Part shown: piece by piece, positions 27,285-36,569 of the stretch
Numbering within the stretch: the stretch's first letter is position 1
Layout of the letters: each line of letters opens with the position of its first letter
Assembly: GCF_001428895.1 (NCBI RefSeq)
Contig: NZ_LMJA01000005.1
Span: forward strand, 1 to 64,000
Source of the DNA: Mycobacterium sp. Root265
Lineage (GTDB): Bacteria; Actinomycetota; Actinomycetes; Mycobacteriales; Mycobacteriaceae
Reading direction: 5' to 3'
Length of the DNA stretch: 64,000 nt
Program-made: the position numbers and the translations under genes
Notes under the pieces: model-generated
Databases searched by the model: none
Seen by the model: only the letters and a program-made list of their open reading frames with translations
What the model was told of the DNA's origin: nothing

Positions 27285-28859
27285 GTGAACCGAATTCTCA
27301 GGGGCGTGGACCCCGCCGTGCTGTGGGGCTCGGCGGTGGTCATCACCGGTTTCGTGGGCTGGGGTCTGATCGCCCCGGAAAGCCTCGGCTCGGTGATGAC
27401 GTCCACGCTCAACTGGATCATCGGCAACTTCAGCTGGGCTTTCGTGCTGATCGCCACCGCCGTCCTGGTGGTGTGCATCGTGCTGGTGTTCAGCAGGTGG
27501 GGCAAGATCCGGCTGGGCCCTGACGATTCCCGCCCGCAGTTCAACACGTTCTCCTGGGTGTCGATGATGTTCGCGGCCGGCCTGGGTGCGGGTTTGCTGT
27601 TCTTCGGTGTGGCCGAACCCGTTACGCACTGGACCGCCCCGCCGCACGGGCTGGCCACTCCGGAGAGCGAAGAGGCCGCCCTGCTGGCCCTGCGCTACAC
27701 CTACTTCCACTGGGGTTTCAACGGGTGGGCGATGTACGCCGTGATGGGCGGCGCGATGGCCTATTTCGCGTACCGCAAGAACATGCCGATCCTGGTCAGC
27801 TCCACCCTGTCGCCGTTCCTGGGCCGTGACGCGCCGTCGCGGCCGCTGGGCCGCCTCGTCGACGGACTGGCGATCGTGGCCACCCTGTTCGGCACGGCGA
27901 CGGCGCTGGGGCTCAATGGCCTGCAGCTCAACAGCGGTCTGGAATACCTGTTCGGGGTGCAGAAGTCGAACGTGATCGCCGTGCTGATCATCGTGGTGGT
28001 GACCGCGCTGTTCATCCTCTCGGCCACCTCCGGGGTGGAGAAGGGCATCAACTACCTGGCCAACCTGGGTGCGGTGGCCACCATCGTGCTGTTCCTGTTC
28101 TTCCTGGTTCTGGGCGGCAGCACCGTTCTCGTGGTGTCCAACGGCATCGAGTCGATCGGCAACTACATCCTGCAGGTGCTGCCGATGTCGCTGCAGATGG
28201 GCGTGGGTGACGAGGCCTGGATGGCGAGCTGGACCATCTTCTATTGGGCGTGGTGGATCTCGTGGGGTCCCTTCGTGGGAATGTTCGTGGCCCGCATCTC
28301 GCGCGGCCGCACCATCCGCGAGTTCGTCCTGGGCGTGGCGGTCGCGCCGACCGGATTCGGGTTCGTCTGGTTCGCGATCGTCGGTGGCACCGGTATCGAG
28401 CTGCAACGCAGCGGTGCCGCCGACATCGTCGGCTCGCTGTCCACGCCGGAGCTGGTGCTGTTCACCGCGCTGGACGCGCTGCCGCTGGCCGGCATCGTGT
28501 CCTTCCTGTGCATCCTGCTGATCGCGCTGTTCTTCATCAGCGGCGCGGATGCCGCCGCGGTGGTGATGGCGACGATGGCGAGCAAGGGCTCCATCGCGCC
28601 GTCCAAGATCGTCACGGTGATCTTCGGCGTGCTGATGGGTGGCATCGCCTGCGCGATGCTGCTTGTCGGTGGCCTCAATGCGTTGCAACAGGCCGCCATC
28701 CTGGGTGCCGTCCCGTTCACCTTCGTCCTGATCGCGGTGACCTTCGCGTGGTTCAAGGCGCTACGGGAGGAGGACGGCACCGCGGTGCTGGAGGTCGATC
28801 TGGCCGAAAGGCCCGAGGCCACGCCGGTCGTCGTCAGCACAGACGGTTCGCCGAAGTGA
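27285..28859 (+). CDS. BCCT-family betaine/choline/carnitine transporter
   Basis: 524 residues from GTG 27285 (GTG 27279 also in frame; GAAGGGGG favours 27285). About twelve membrane helices. The BCCT hallmark is in WTIFYWAWWISWGPFVGMFVARISRGRT near 344-371, with the glycine-rich MFAAGLGAGLLFFGVAEP near 95-112. It takes up quaternary ammonium compatible solutes, driven by Na+ or H+. A TTGACA hexamer at 27231-27236 could be the -35 element of its promoter. This gene and its neighbours to 33.5 kb are not in the M. tuberculosis mgtA-menG interval. Confidence 0.92.
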   Translation: MNRILRGVDPAVLWGSAVVITGFVGWGLIAPESLGSVMTSTLNWIIGNFSWAFVLIATAVLVVCIVLVFSRWGKIRLGPDDSRPQFNTFSWVSMMFAAGLGAGLLFFGVAEPVTHWTAPPHGLATPESEEAALLALRYTYFHWGFNGWAMYAVMGGAMAYFAYRKNMPILVSSTLSPFLGRDAPSRPLGRLVDGLAIVATLFGTATALGLNGLQLNSGLEYLFGVQKSNVIAVLIIVVVTALFILSATSGVEKGINYLANLGAVATIVLFLFFLVLGGSTVLVVSNGIESIGNYILQVLPMSLQMGVGDEAWMASWTIFYWAWWISWGPFVGMFVARISRGRTIREFVLGVAVAPTGFGFVWFAIVGGTGIELQRSGAADIVGSLSTPELVLFTALDALPLAGIVSFLCILLIALFFISGADAAAVVMATMASKGSIAPSKIVTVIFGVLMGGIACAMLLVGGLNALQQAAILGAVPFTFVLIAVTFAWFKALREEDGTAVLEVDLAERPEATPVVVSTDGSPK

Positions 28860-28936
28860 CCGCGGGAAGGGAAGATTCACAGGTGGCCCGCGACTTCCTG
28901 CGCAGCGTCGATCTCGCAACACCACTGCGGCACTGA
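28856..28936 (+). CDS. Possible 26-residue peptide
   Basis: A GTG overlapping the BCCT stop (GTGA) opens 26 codons ending at 28936, 18 bases before the Hsp20 gene. The overlap suggests translational coupling, but there is no homology and no membrane segment. It may be chance. Confidence 0.2.
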   Translation: MTAGREDSQVARDFLRSVDLATPLRH

Positions 28937-28954
28937 ATCCACCAGGAGAGGCAT

Positions 28955-29443
28955 ATGTCCGGTTCGCGACCCAATATCTTCGAAGGCGTCACCGACTACT
29001 TCACCGAGCTCACCCGGATGCGCAGCCTGGGCATCCACGGTGCGCCGGAGGCCGAGCGCACGCACGCCTCCGCATGGGTGCCGGTCACCGACATCTTCGC
29101 CCGCGGCGACGACCTGGTGGTCCGCGTCGAACTCTCCGGCGTGGACCCCGAAGACGTGGCGCTGAGCTTCAGCCGCGGCGTGCTCACCATCTCGGGCACC
29201 CGCGGCCGCGAGCTGCCCGACGACGTCGAATTCCTGGTGCACGAACGCTATTACGGTGAGTTCCGCAGGCTGATCACGTTGCCCGAGGACACCCGCACCG
29301 AGCAGATTTCCTCGGTGCTGGACCGCGGACTGCTGGTCATCACCGTGCAGGGCGCACTCGGCTCGTCGGTCGCTGCCGAACGCATCGAGGTCGTCGACCG
29401 CTCCCAGGAGGCGAGCACGCCCACCGTGCGGTCCGACGAGTAG
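28955..29443 (+). CDS. Hsp20/alpha-crystallin small heat-shock protein
   Basis: 162 residues with an AGGAGAG ribosome site. The alpha-crystallin domain runs from about 44 to 135 (WVPVTDIFARGDDLVVRVEL, then SRGVLTISGTR), ending in the G-x-L signature DRGLLVITV. A variable N-terminal arm and a charged tail flank it. It is an ATP-independent holdase chaperone for unfolded proteins. It sits between an osmolyte importer and a cation antiporter, consistent with a stress gene group. Confidence 0.9.
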   Translation: MSGSRPNIFEGVTDYFTELTRMRSLGIHGAPEAERTHASAWVPVTDIFARGDDLVVRVELSGVDPEDVALSFSRGVLTISGTRGRELPDDVEFLVHERYYGEFRRLITLPEDTRTEQISSVLDRGLLVITVQGALGSSVAAERIEVVDRSQEASTPTVRSDE

Positions 29444-29449
29444 GGCCGA

Positions 29450-31000
29450 TCACTGCGGGGTGGTGCCGTGACCGTCGAGTTTGCGCAGGAGGTTGTCGGC
29501 CACCGTCGGGTCCACTCCCTGCTCGGTGCGCGCGGACAGAATGGCGTTGCGGGCGGCGGTCAGCACTTCGGCCTCAAGCTCGTCCGCTCGTTCCCGGCGG
29601 GCAGCGCTGCAGTCGTCGGCCCGCTCCTCGAAACCCAGTCGCAGCCAGACCCTCTCGATGTCGTCGCGGGCGGCCTGCGCGGTCGCCTGATCGATGTCAC
29701 CGTCTCGGGTGAGCTCGTCCAGGCGTGCGGCGCCGGCCCGGCGAGCCCGCGTGGTGAGCTCACGCTGCAAATCAGCCGTCTGCTCCGGGGGCACCCGGAC
29801 GTCGAGGCGGCGCACCACCCACGGCAAGGTGGTGCCCTGCAATGTCAACGTCACCACGATGACGACGAAGGCGATGAAGATCAGCCGGTCGCGTTCCGGG
29901 AAGTCGACCGGAAGCGCCAGCACGGCGGCCAGCGTGACCACACCCCGCATCCCGGCCCATGACGCGATGAGGCGTTCGCGCCATCCGGTGGGCTCGGCTT
30001 CCGGTTTCGACCGGGCGGCCAACCGTTGATCGATGGTGCCGACCACGAAGATCCATCCGAACCGGATCACGATCACGGCGGCCGTGACCACCAGCGCCTG
30101 GGTGATCAGCTCGCCGAGGTCGCCAGGAACGGCCTGGGCCACCACCCGCAGCTCGAGCCCCACGAAGGCGAAAGCGGCGCCCGTGACGAGCAGTTCGATG
30201 ATGTCCCAGGCGGTTTCGGAGACCAGCCGGGTTTGTGCGGATTCGCTGTCGGGATGCCTGCTCAAGGCCAGCGCCAGGGTCACCACGGCGAGCACGCCAC
30301 TGCCGTGGGCGACATCGGCGATCCCGTACGCCGCGAACGGCATCAGCAGGACGAAGGCGCTACCCACGGGGTGGGCGGGCAGCTTGCCGATCAGCCAGCG
30401 CGCCCCCACGGCAAGCACCAGGCCGATACCGACCCCGACGACGACCGACAGGGCCAGACTCGACGCGGCGCCCCACACGGAGAGCGTCCCGGCGACGACG
30501 CCGGCGACGGCAACCTCGTAGAGCACCAGTGCGGTCGCGTCGTTGGACAGTCCCTCGCCTTCCAGGGTGGTCCGCAACCGGCGTCGCAGACCCAGCTCAC
30601 GCACCGCTGCGGTGGCCGCCACCGGGTCCGGCGGTGCCACCGCCGCCCCCAGCGCCAGCGCCGCGAGCAAGGGTGCGCCGGGCACCAGGGCGTGCACCAG
30701 CACACCGACGGCGAACGCCGTCACCAGCACCAGTGCGATGGCGAGAAGACCTATGGCCCTGCGGTTGTCGAGAAACTCGCGCCACGATGTGCGGCGGGCC
30801 GCAGCGAAGAGCAGTGGCGGTAACACCAGCGGAAGGATCAGCTCCGGGTTGATCGACGGTGTCGGCAAACCCGGGATGAACGCGACCGCCAGACCCGCGA
30901 CGAGCAGCAGCACCGGGTACGGCAATTTGAGACGCGTCGCCACCGGCGCCAGAAAGACGGTAGCGACGAACAACGCCAGTAGCAGCGTCAGCTGTTCCAT
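29450..31000 (-). CDS. Na+/H+ antiporter (CPA1 family)
   Basis: 516 residues from the ATG at 31000. About twelve membrane segments cover residues 1-390. The antiporter core includes LGAAVAPPDPVAATAAVRELGL and GEGLSNDATALVLYEVA, whose ND motif is the CPA1 ion-binding site. A cytoplasmic helical tail of about 130 residues follows. It exchanges Na+ for H+ across the plasma membrane. It is convergent with hsp20 with a 6-base gap. Confidence 0.9.
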   Translation of the reverse strand: MEQLTLLLALFVATVFLAPVATRLKLPYPVLLLVAGLAVAFIPGLPTPSINPELILPLVLPPLLFAAARRTSWREFLDNRRAIGLLAIALVLVTAFAVGVLVHALVPGAPLLAALALGAAVAPPDPVAATAAVRELGLRRRLRTTLEGEGLSNDATALVLYEVAVAGVVAGTLSVWGAASSLALSVVVGVGIGLVLAVGARWLIGKLPAHPVGSAFVLLMPFAAYGIADVAHGSGVLAVVTLALALSRHPDSESAQTRLVSETAWDIIELLVTGAAFAFVGLELRVVAQAVPGDLGELITQALVVTAAVIVIRFGWIFVVGTIDQRLAARSKPEAEPTGWRERLIASWAGMRGVVTLAAVLALPVDFPERDRLIFIAFVVIVVTLTLQGTTLPWVVRRLDVRVPPEQTADLQRELTTRARRAGAARLDELTRDGDIDQATAQAARDDIERVWLRLGFEERADDCSAARRERADELEAEVLTAARNAILSARTEQGVDPTVADNLLRKLDGHGTTPQ

Positions 31001-31075
31001 TCGCACCGATTCATCCAGCGGATATACCCGCTGCCGCATGCCACAAACGCGGCCCGCAGCCTCTAGCGTGGACGG

Positions 31076-32677
31076 ATGACCTCGGTAGGCACATCGGCAC
31101 CGTCCACGTCGACGTGGGCACCGCTGCGATCGCCGGTCTACCGCGCGCTGTGGATCGCGCAGCTGGTGTCCAATCTCGGTACCTGGATGCAGACCGTCGG
31201 GGCGCAGTGGATGCTCGTCGGCGACCCGCGCGCGGCGGTGCTGGTGCCACTGGTGCAGACCGCGACGACGCTGCCGGTGATGCTGCTCGCGTTGCCGTCG
31301 GGCGTGCTGGCCGACCTCATCGACCGGCGGCGTCTGCTCATCGCCACCCAGGGCGCGATGGCCGCCGGGGTGGGTCTGCTCGCCTCGTTGACCGGCGCCG
31401 GGCTGACGACTCCGGCGGTGCTGCTGATGTTGCTGTTCGTGATCGGCTGCGGGCAGGCGCTCGTCGCGCCGGCCTGGCAGGCGATCCAGCCGGATCTTGT
31501 TCCCGCCCAGCAGATCCCGGCCGCCGCCGCGCTGGGGAGCATGAGCATCAACTTGGCCCGCGCCATCGGGCCTGCCATCGCCGGTGTGCTGGTGTCGCTG
31601 TCGGGCCCGACCCTCGTCTTCGGGCTGAACGCGGTGTCGTTCGTAGGGATCGTGGTCGTGCTCGTCATGTGGCGACCCGCCTCGGTGGAACGCAGCGAAC
31701 CGCCCGAGCGGGCGCTGGCGGCGCTCAGTGCGGGTGGACGCTTCATCCGCAGCTCACCGATCGTGCGACGGATCCTGCTGCGGGCGGCGCTGTTCATCGC
31801 TCCCGCCAGCGCACTGTGGGGGCTGCTTCCGGTGATCGCCAGCAGCCGCCTCGGCCTGTCGTCGTCGGGCTACGGTGTGCTGCTCGGCGCGCTGGGAGCC
31901 GGTGCGGTGCTCGGCGCCTTCCTGTTGTCGCGGTTGCGGTCCCGATTCGGCCAGAACGTGCTGCTGACCACCGCCGCGGCGGGTTTCGCGGTGGCCACCG
32001 TGGTGCTGGCTCTGGTGCCCAACTTCTCCATCGTGCTGGCAGCACTGTTGGTGGGCGGCGCCTCCTGGTTGCTGTCGCTGTCGACGCTGAACGCGTCCAT
32101 GCAGCTGAGTCTGCCGGGCTGGGTACGGGCCCGCGGGCTGTCCGTCTATCAGCTGGTCTTCATGGGCGGGCAGGCGGTGGGGTCGCTGGTGTGGGGGCTG
32201 GTCGCGGCCGGCACCACCAGCGTGACGAGCTTGTTGATCAGCGCGGGTTTTCTGCTGGTGTGCGGACTGTCCTCACTGTGGTGGCCGCTGCACGCCAAGA
32301 CCGGCGACCTCGACCTGACCCCGTCCTCGCACTGGCCCGAGCCCAACCTGGTCTTCGATCCCGCCCCGCTCGACGGACCCGTCCTGGTGATCACCGCATA
32401 CCGCGTCACGCCGGAGGACGAGCAGCACTTCCTCGCCGCGATGGACGTCATGGGCCGCTCCCGGCAGCGCACCGGGGCCTCGCAGTGGCGGCTGTTCCGC
32501 AGCGTCGAACACGAAGCGACGTTTGTGGAGACGTTCATCGTGCGGTCCTGGGGTGAACACATGCACCAGCACCACACCCGGCTCACCGGCCAGGACCTGC
32601 TCATCGAACAGGCCGTGGAGCGCTACACCGACGGTGTCCCGGTGTCCGAGCACTATCTCGCGGTGCGCAACCCCTAG
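31076..32677 (+). CDS. MFS transporter (MFS_3/EntS-like) with C-terminal ABM-like domain
   Basis: 533 residues. Twelve membrane segments of the EntS-type MFS_3 family fill residues 20-405 (WIAQLVSNLGTWMQTVGAQW; LPSGVLADLIDRRRLL). A soluble C-terminal part from about 434 (LVITAYRVTPEDEQHFL to YTDGVPVSEHYL) resembles the antibiotic biosynthesis monooxygenase ferredoxin-like fold. This fusion is found in some related transporters. An exporter role is likely; the substrate is unknown. Confidence 0.85.
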   Translation: MTSVGTSAPSTSTWAPLRSPVYRALWIAQLVSNLGTWMQTVGAQWMLVGDPRAAVLVPLVQTATTLPVMLLALPSGVLADLIDRRRLLIATQGAMAAGVGLLASLTGAGLTTPAVLLMLLFVIGCGQALVAPAWQAIQPDLVPAQQIPAAAALGSMSINLARAIGPAIAGVLVSLSGPTLVFGLNAVSFVGIVVVLVMWRPASVERSEPPERALAALSAGGRFIRSSPIVRRILLRAALFIAPASALWGLLPVIASSRLGLSSSGYGVLLGALGAGAVLGAFLLSRLRSRFGQNVLLTTAAAGFAVATVVLALVPNFSIVLAALLVGGASWLLSLSTLNASMQLSLPGWVRARGLSVYQLVFMGGQAVGSLVWGLVAAGTTSVTSLLISAGFLLVCGLSSLWWPLHAKTGDLDLTPSSHWPEPNLVFDPAPLDGPVLVITAYRVTPEDEQHFLAAMDVMGRSRQRTGASQWRLFRSVEHEATFVETFIVRSWGEHMHQHHTRLTGQDLLIEQAVERYTDGVPVSEHYLAVRNP

Positions 32678-33498
32678 CCCTGAGCCTCCACGGACACCGG
32701 CTGCCATTCCCGCCACGTCGCCAGCCGCTGCGCGTAGTCGGCCTCGGCCAGCTGCAGCGGGATCTCCCCGAAGAACACCCGCAGCGGCGGCTTCTCGGCG
32801 TCCACGATCTTGAGCACTGCGGCGGCCGACGCCTGCGGGTCGCCCGACTTCGCGGTGCGCTTGGCACGGGCCTCCTGCGCCTCTTTGTGGGCTTCGGCAT
32901 AGTCCGGCAGCGGCTCGGCCCGCTTGGCCGAGGACCCGGCCCAGTCGGTGTCGAAGCCGCCCGGCTCGATCAGCGTGACGTGGACGTTGAAACCGGCGAC
33001 CTCCTGGGCCAGCGACTGCGAGAAACCCTCCAGCGCCCACTTCGAGGCGTGGTAGATGCCGACGTTCTGGAACGCGGTGATGCCGCCGATCGAGGACACC
33101 TGGATGATGTGCCCGCTGCGCTGGGCCCGAAGGAACGGCAGCGCAGCCTGGGTCACCCACAGCGCGCCGAACACGTTCGTCTCGATCTGGTCGCGCGCCT
33201 CGGCCTCCGTGAGCTCCTCGATGAACCCGAATTGCCCGTACCCGGCGTTGTTGACCACGACATCGAGCCGGCCGAAGTGCTCGTGGGCGGCCTTGACCGC
33301 GGCGAAGTCGGCCTCCCGGTCGGTGACGTCGAGTTGTAGCGGCAGGATCGCCGCGCCATATTTGGTGACCAAGTCGTCCAGCGACGCGGTATCGCGGGCG
33401 GTGGCGGCCACCTTGTCGCCGCGCTCCAGGGCCGCGATGGCCCATTCCCGGCCGAAGCCACGTGATGTGCCGGTGATGAACCAGACCTTCTCAGCCAT
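32674..33498 (-). CDS. SDR-family oxidoreductase
   Basis: 274 residues, classical short-chain dehydrogenase. The NADP-type glycine motif is TGTSRGFG at 9-16, NNAG is near 87-90, and the catalytic Ser and Y-x3-K are [19 protein letters not shown] (about 138-156). The substrate is unknown. It overlaps the convergent MFS stop by 4 bases and is divergent from menG. Confidence 0.9.
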   Translation of the reverse strand: MAEKVWFITGTSRGFGREWAIAALERGDKVAATARDTASLDDLVTKYGAAILPLQLDVTDREADFAAVKAAHEHFGRLDVVVNNAGYGQFGFIEELTEAEARDQIETNVFGALWVTQAALPFLRAQRSGHIIQVSSIGGITAFQNVGIYHASKWALEGFSQSLAQEVAGFNVHVTLIEPGGFDTDWAGSSAKRAEPLPDYAEAHKEAQEARAKRTAKSGDPQASAAAVLKIVDAEKPPLRVFFGEIPLQLAEADYAQRLATWREWQPVSVEAQG

Positions 33499-33595
33499 AT
33501 CGGTGCCTTTCGTTCGCGGAGCTCTCCAGCGGTACCAACGTCATCACGGAATCCCCATTCCCGGAACCCCGAGACTCACAGGTAGTTTTAAAGCG

Positions 33596-34285
33596 ATGAG
33601 CAGGGCATCGCTGGAGAAGGACCCACATGAGGTCGCGTCGATGTTCGACGCCGTGGCCCGCCGTTACGACATCACCAACACGGTGATGTCGCTCGGGCAG
33701 GACCGGTACTGGCGCCGTCAGACGCGTGCGGCACTGGCCATCGGGCCGGGGGAGCGGGTGCTGGACCTGGCGGCCGGCACCGCCGTGTCGACGGTCGAGC
33801 TGGCGAGTTCGGGTGCCTGGTGTGTGGCGGCGGACTTCTCGGTCGGCATGCTGTCCGCCGGTGCGGCCCGCAGTGTGCCCAAGGTGGCCGGCGACGCCAC
33901 CAAGCTGCCGTTCGCCGACGGCGTGTTCGACGCGGTGACCATCAGCTTCGGGCTGCGCAACGTGGTCGACCATGTGGCGGGTCTGCGGGAGATGGCGCGG
34001 GTGACGCGCCCCGGCGGCCGACTGGTGGTGTGCGAGTTCTCCACGCCGACCAACGGGCTGTTCGCCACCGCGTACAAGGAATACCTGATGCAGGCGCTGC
34101 CCATGATGGCGCGCACGGTATCGAGCAACCCGGACGCCTATGTGTATCTGGCCGAGTCGATCCGGGCCTGGCCCACGCAGTCCGAACTCGCCGACCGTAT
34201 CCGCGACGCCGGCTGGGAAGCCGTGCGCTGGCGCAATCTGACCGGTGGGATCGTCGCGCTGCACGCAGCCGTCAAGCCGGTCTAG
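33596..34285 (+). CDS. menG: Demethylmenaquinone methyltransferase MenG/UbiE
   Basis: 229 residues from ATG 33596 ([18 protein letters not shown]). The UbiE signature is [21 protein letters not shown], the SAM site is [12 protein letters not shown] near 55-66, and the second UbiE motif is [17 protein letters not shown]. It methylates demethylmenaquinone with SAM, the last ring modification. M. tuberculosis places it next to mgtA (Rv0558); here about 6.4 kb of transporter and stress genes separates the two. Confidence 0.92.
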   Translation: MSRASLEKDPHEVASMFDAVARRYDITNTVMSLGQDRYWRRQTRAALAIGPGERVLDLAAGTAVSTVELASSGAWCVAADFSVGMLSAGAARSVPKVAGDATKLPFADGVFDAVTISFGLRNVVDHVAGLREMARVTRPGGRLVVCEFSTPTNGLFATAYKEYLMQALPMMARTVSSNPDAYVYLAESIRAWPTQSELADRIRDAGWEAVRWRNLTGGIVALHAAVKPV

Positions 34286-34300
34286 CCGCGGAGCCGAGCC

Positions 34301-35248
34301 ATGAGCGTCCCCGTCCTGGCCCTTGCCGGCTTCCTCGGCGCCGGTAAGACGACGCTGCTCAACCACCTGCTGCGTAACACCCGCGGCGTGCGAATCGGGG
34401 CGCTGGTCAACGACTTCGGTGCGGTGAACATCGACGCCATGTTCGTGGCCGGGCAGGTCGACGCGATGGCCTCGCTGTCCAACGGGTGCATCTGTTGCGC
34501 GGTGGACGCCTCCGAGGCCGCCGAGATGCTGGGCCGGCTCGCCGCGGTGCGGCCCGCGCTGGACCTGATCGTGGTCGAGGCCAGCGGTATCGCCGAGCCG
34601 CCGGTGTTGGCGCGCACGATCGCCACCGCCGGGGACGACCGGTTCCATTACGCCGGACTGGTGTTGGTGGTCGACGCCGCCCAACCGGCCGAGCTGGGAC
34701 ACGGGGTGCGGGTGGCCGACCTGGTGGTGCTGAACAAGGCATCCGACGGTGATGCCGATGCGGTGGCGGCTGAGGTCCGCGCCGAGAACCCGCGAGTCCC
34801 GCTGGTGTACACCGACTTTGCGCGGGTGGATCCAGCCTTGCTGATCGACGCGCCGGTGAGGCGTCGGGAGCGCCCGACCCAGCTCTCCCTGGATGAACTG
34901 CTCCTCGAGGACGATCATCATCACGAGCACCCGGAATATCAGAGTGTGGAGTTCAGCGCCGATGCGCCGGTGAACCCACGCCGCTTTCTGGCTTTTTTGC
35001 AGGACCGGCCCGTCGGGCTCTATCGCGCAAAGGGTTTCGTGGATTTCGGCGACGGCGGCCGGTACTCTGTTCAGCTCGTCGGCACGTCGCTGCGCTTCGA
35101 GAAGCGCCGCGGGGCGGGGCGGGGGACCACGCTGGTGCTCATCGGCACCGGCATCAACGAAGTGGCGGTGTCGTCCGCGCTCGAAGACTGCACCCGCGAA
35201 CCGGCCGATGAGAACGCGATGCTCGGCGTGCACAAGTACCTGGTGTAG
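34301..35248 (+). CDS. CobW/ZNG-family GTPase, probable metallochaperone
   Basis: 315 residues. The P-loop is GFLGAGKTT at 10-18, the metal-binding GCICC is at 62-66, and the guanine-specificity motif reads NKAS instead of NKxD. A His-rich DDHHHEH run lies between the GTPase and CobW_C domains. The family delivers Zn2+ or other metals to client proteins. It begins 15 bases after menG, so it is likely co-transcribed with it and with ppnP. Confidence 0.88.
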   Translation: MSVPVLALAGFLGAGKTTLLNHLLRNTRGVRIGALVNDFGAVNIDAMFVAGQVDAMASLSNGCICCAVDASEAAEMLGRLAAVRPALDLIVVEASGIAEPPVLARTIATAGDDRFHYAGLVLVVDAAQPAELGHGVRVADLVVLNKASDGDADAVAAEVRAENPRVPLVYTDFARVDPALLIDAPVRRRERPTQLSLDELLLEDDHHHEHPEYQSVEFSADAPVNPRRFLAFLQDRPVGLYRAKGFVDFGDGGRYSVQLVGTSLRFEKRRGAGRGTTLVLIGTGINEVAVSSALEDCTREPADENAMLGVHKYLV

Positions 35249-35294
35249 CCGGCCGGGTATTCTGGCCGCTCACCCCATCTCGGAGGAGCTGTGC

Positions 35295-35576
35295 GTGTTC
35301 AAGGTCAATGAGTACTTCGGCGGCGACGTCGCGTCGATCGCCTTCGCGACCGCGGAAGGACCGGCCACCGTCGGTGTCATGGCAGTCGGCGAGTTCGAGT
35401 TCGGGACATCGCAGCTGGAGATCATGAGCGTGGTGTCCGGCGCGCTGACCGTGCGGCTGCCAGGTCAGGACGCGTGGCAAACCTTTGCGGCGGGAACCCA
35501 ATTCACGGTGCCCGCGGACAGCACGTTCACGGTGCGCGCGGAGGTCGAGACGGCCTATCTGTGCGAGTACCGCTGA
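35295..35576 (+). CDS. ppnP: Pyrimidine/purine nucleoside phosphorylase PpnP
   Basis: 93 residues from GTG 35295, preceded by GGAGGAGC. It aligns well from memory with E. coli PpnP (YaiE): [36 protein letters not shown]-x-F-x-AGT-F-VPA and the final YLCEYR. It is a one-domain cupin that cleaves nucleosides with phosphate. It is convergent with the lysB-like gene with a 6-base gap. Confidence 0.9.
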   Translation: MFKVNEYFGGDVASIAFATAEGPATVGVMAVGEFEFGTSQLEIMSVVSGALTVRLPGQDAWQTFAAGTQFTVPADSTFTVRAEVETAYLCEYR

Positions 35577-35582
35577 CGCGGC

Positions 35583-36569
35583 TCAGGCAGCCATGCGGGC
35601 CCCGGCGGAGGCGCACAGCGCGTTGACGTGCGCGACCGCATGCGCGATGTGGTTCACCCCGGGCACCGCGTCGGTGGTGTCATAGCTGACGTGCGGTCCG
35701 GTACCGGCGGCGACGAACTGAAGCGCCAGCACCGCCGCCTCGATGGCGTCGAACGGCGTGACGCCCTCGACCGAGTCCGACGGCAACTTCGCGATGGCGG
35801 GATTGTTCAGCAGTTGGCCCGCCAGACCGGCGGAGGGGCCCAGCGCGGCCAGCCCGCCGAGTCCGGCCAGCGGACCGAGCAGATCGATCAGCAGTTGCAC
35901 CACGCCCCGGGCGATCGACTCGACCATCGGTAGCGGGGTGGGCGCGAGGCCGATGTCCACGCCCATCGAATAGAAGTTCCGGATGATCTGGCCCGCTCCG
36001 TTGAGCGGGGTGGCGGAGTAGAGGTCGATGCCGACCGCCCGATTCTTCGGTCCGTTCGCCGCGTAGCGCCATCGCGGGTCGGGGGTGGCGATGCGGACCG
36101 GACTGATGCCCGCACCGCCCGGGTCGGGTGCGCCTCCGCCGGTGACCTTCTCCGGACGCATCGGGTCGCCGAAGCTGAAACCGCCGATGAAATCCCCGAA
36201 TCGATGCTCCAGCACACCTCCGGGCAGCAATTCCAGGTAGATCTCGCCGGCGCACTGGGCGCCCTGACTGTAGCCCCCGAGCCCGAACGTCTGGTTCGGA
36301 TGGGCATTGATCCAGTCGATCGCCCAGCGCTTGCCGGTCGCCACGCTCTGCCGGTAACTCGGGGCGTTGGCATCGGGTCCGCCGACCGGCCCGAACGACC
36401 ATGGTGACTGGACGGGCACCTCGAACACCAGATCGGGGTCGGCGTTCTGCACGACCCACGAGCTGTAGCCGGTACCGGGCGGCGCCCAGGTACCTGAACA
36501 GGTCAACCATGCGTGCCGGACCCGGCGCACGCCGCGGATATCGGCAAGCAGGTCCCCGAAATCGGTCAT
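35583..36569 (-). CDS. LysB-like mycolylarabinogalactan esterase (phage-type)
   Basis: 328 residues from the ATG at 36569. The N-terminal VRHAWLTCSGTWAPPGTGY and the G99-Y-S101-Q-G nucleophile elbow match mycobacteriophage lysin B, an alpha/beta hydrolase that releases mycolic acids from arabinogalactan during phage exit. D182 and H293 fall where the triad Asp and His would be expected. There is no signal peptide. A Leu/Gly-rich insert near 215-265 is longer than I expect. It overlaps the lysA-like gene by 4 bases (ATGA) in the lysA-lysB order used by phages. Confidence 0.82.
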   Translation of the reverse strand: MTDFGDLLADIRGVRRVRHAWLTCSGTWAPPGTGYSSWVVQNADPDLVFEVPVQSPWSFGPVGGPDANAPSYRQSVATGKRWAIDWINAHPNQTFGLGGYSQGAQCAGEIYLELLPGGVLEHRFGDFIGGFSFGDPMRPEKVTGGGAPDPGGAGISPVRIATPDPRWRYAANGPKNRAVGIDLYSATPLNGAGQIIRNFYSMGVDIGLAPTPLPMVESIARGVVQLLIDLLGPLAGLGGLAALGPSAGLAGQLLNNPAIAKLPSDSVEGVTPFDAIEAAVLALQFVAAGTGPHVSYDTTDAVPGVNHIAHAVAHVNALCASAGARMAA

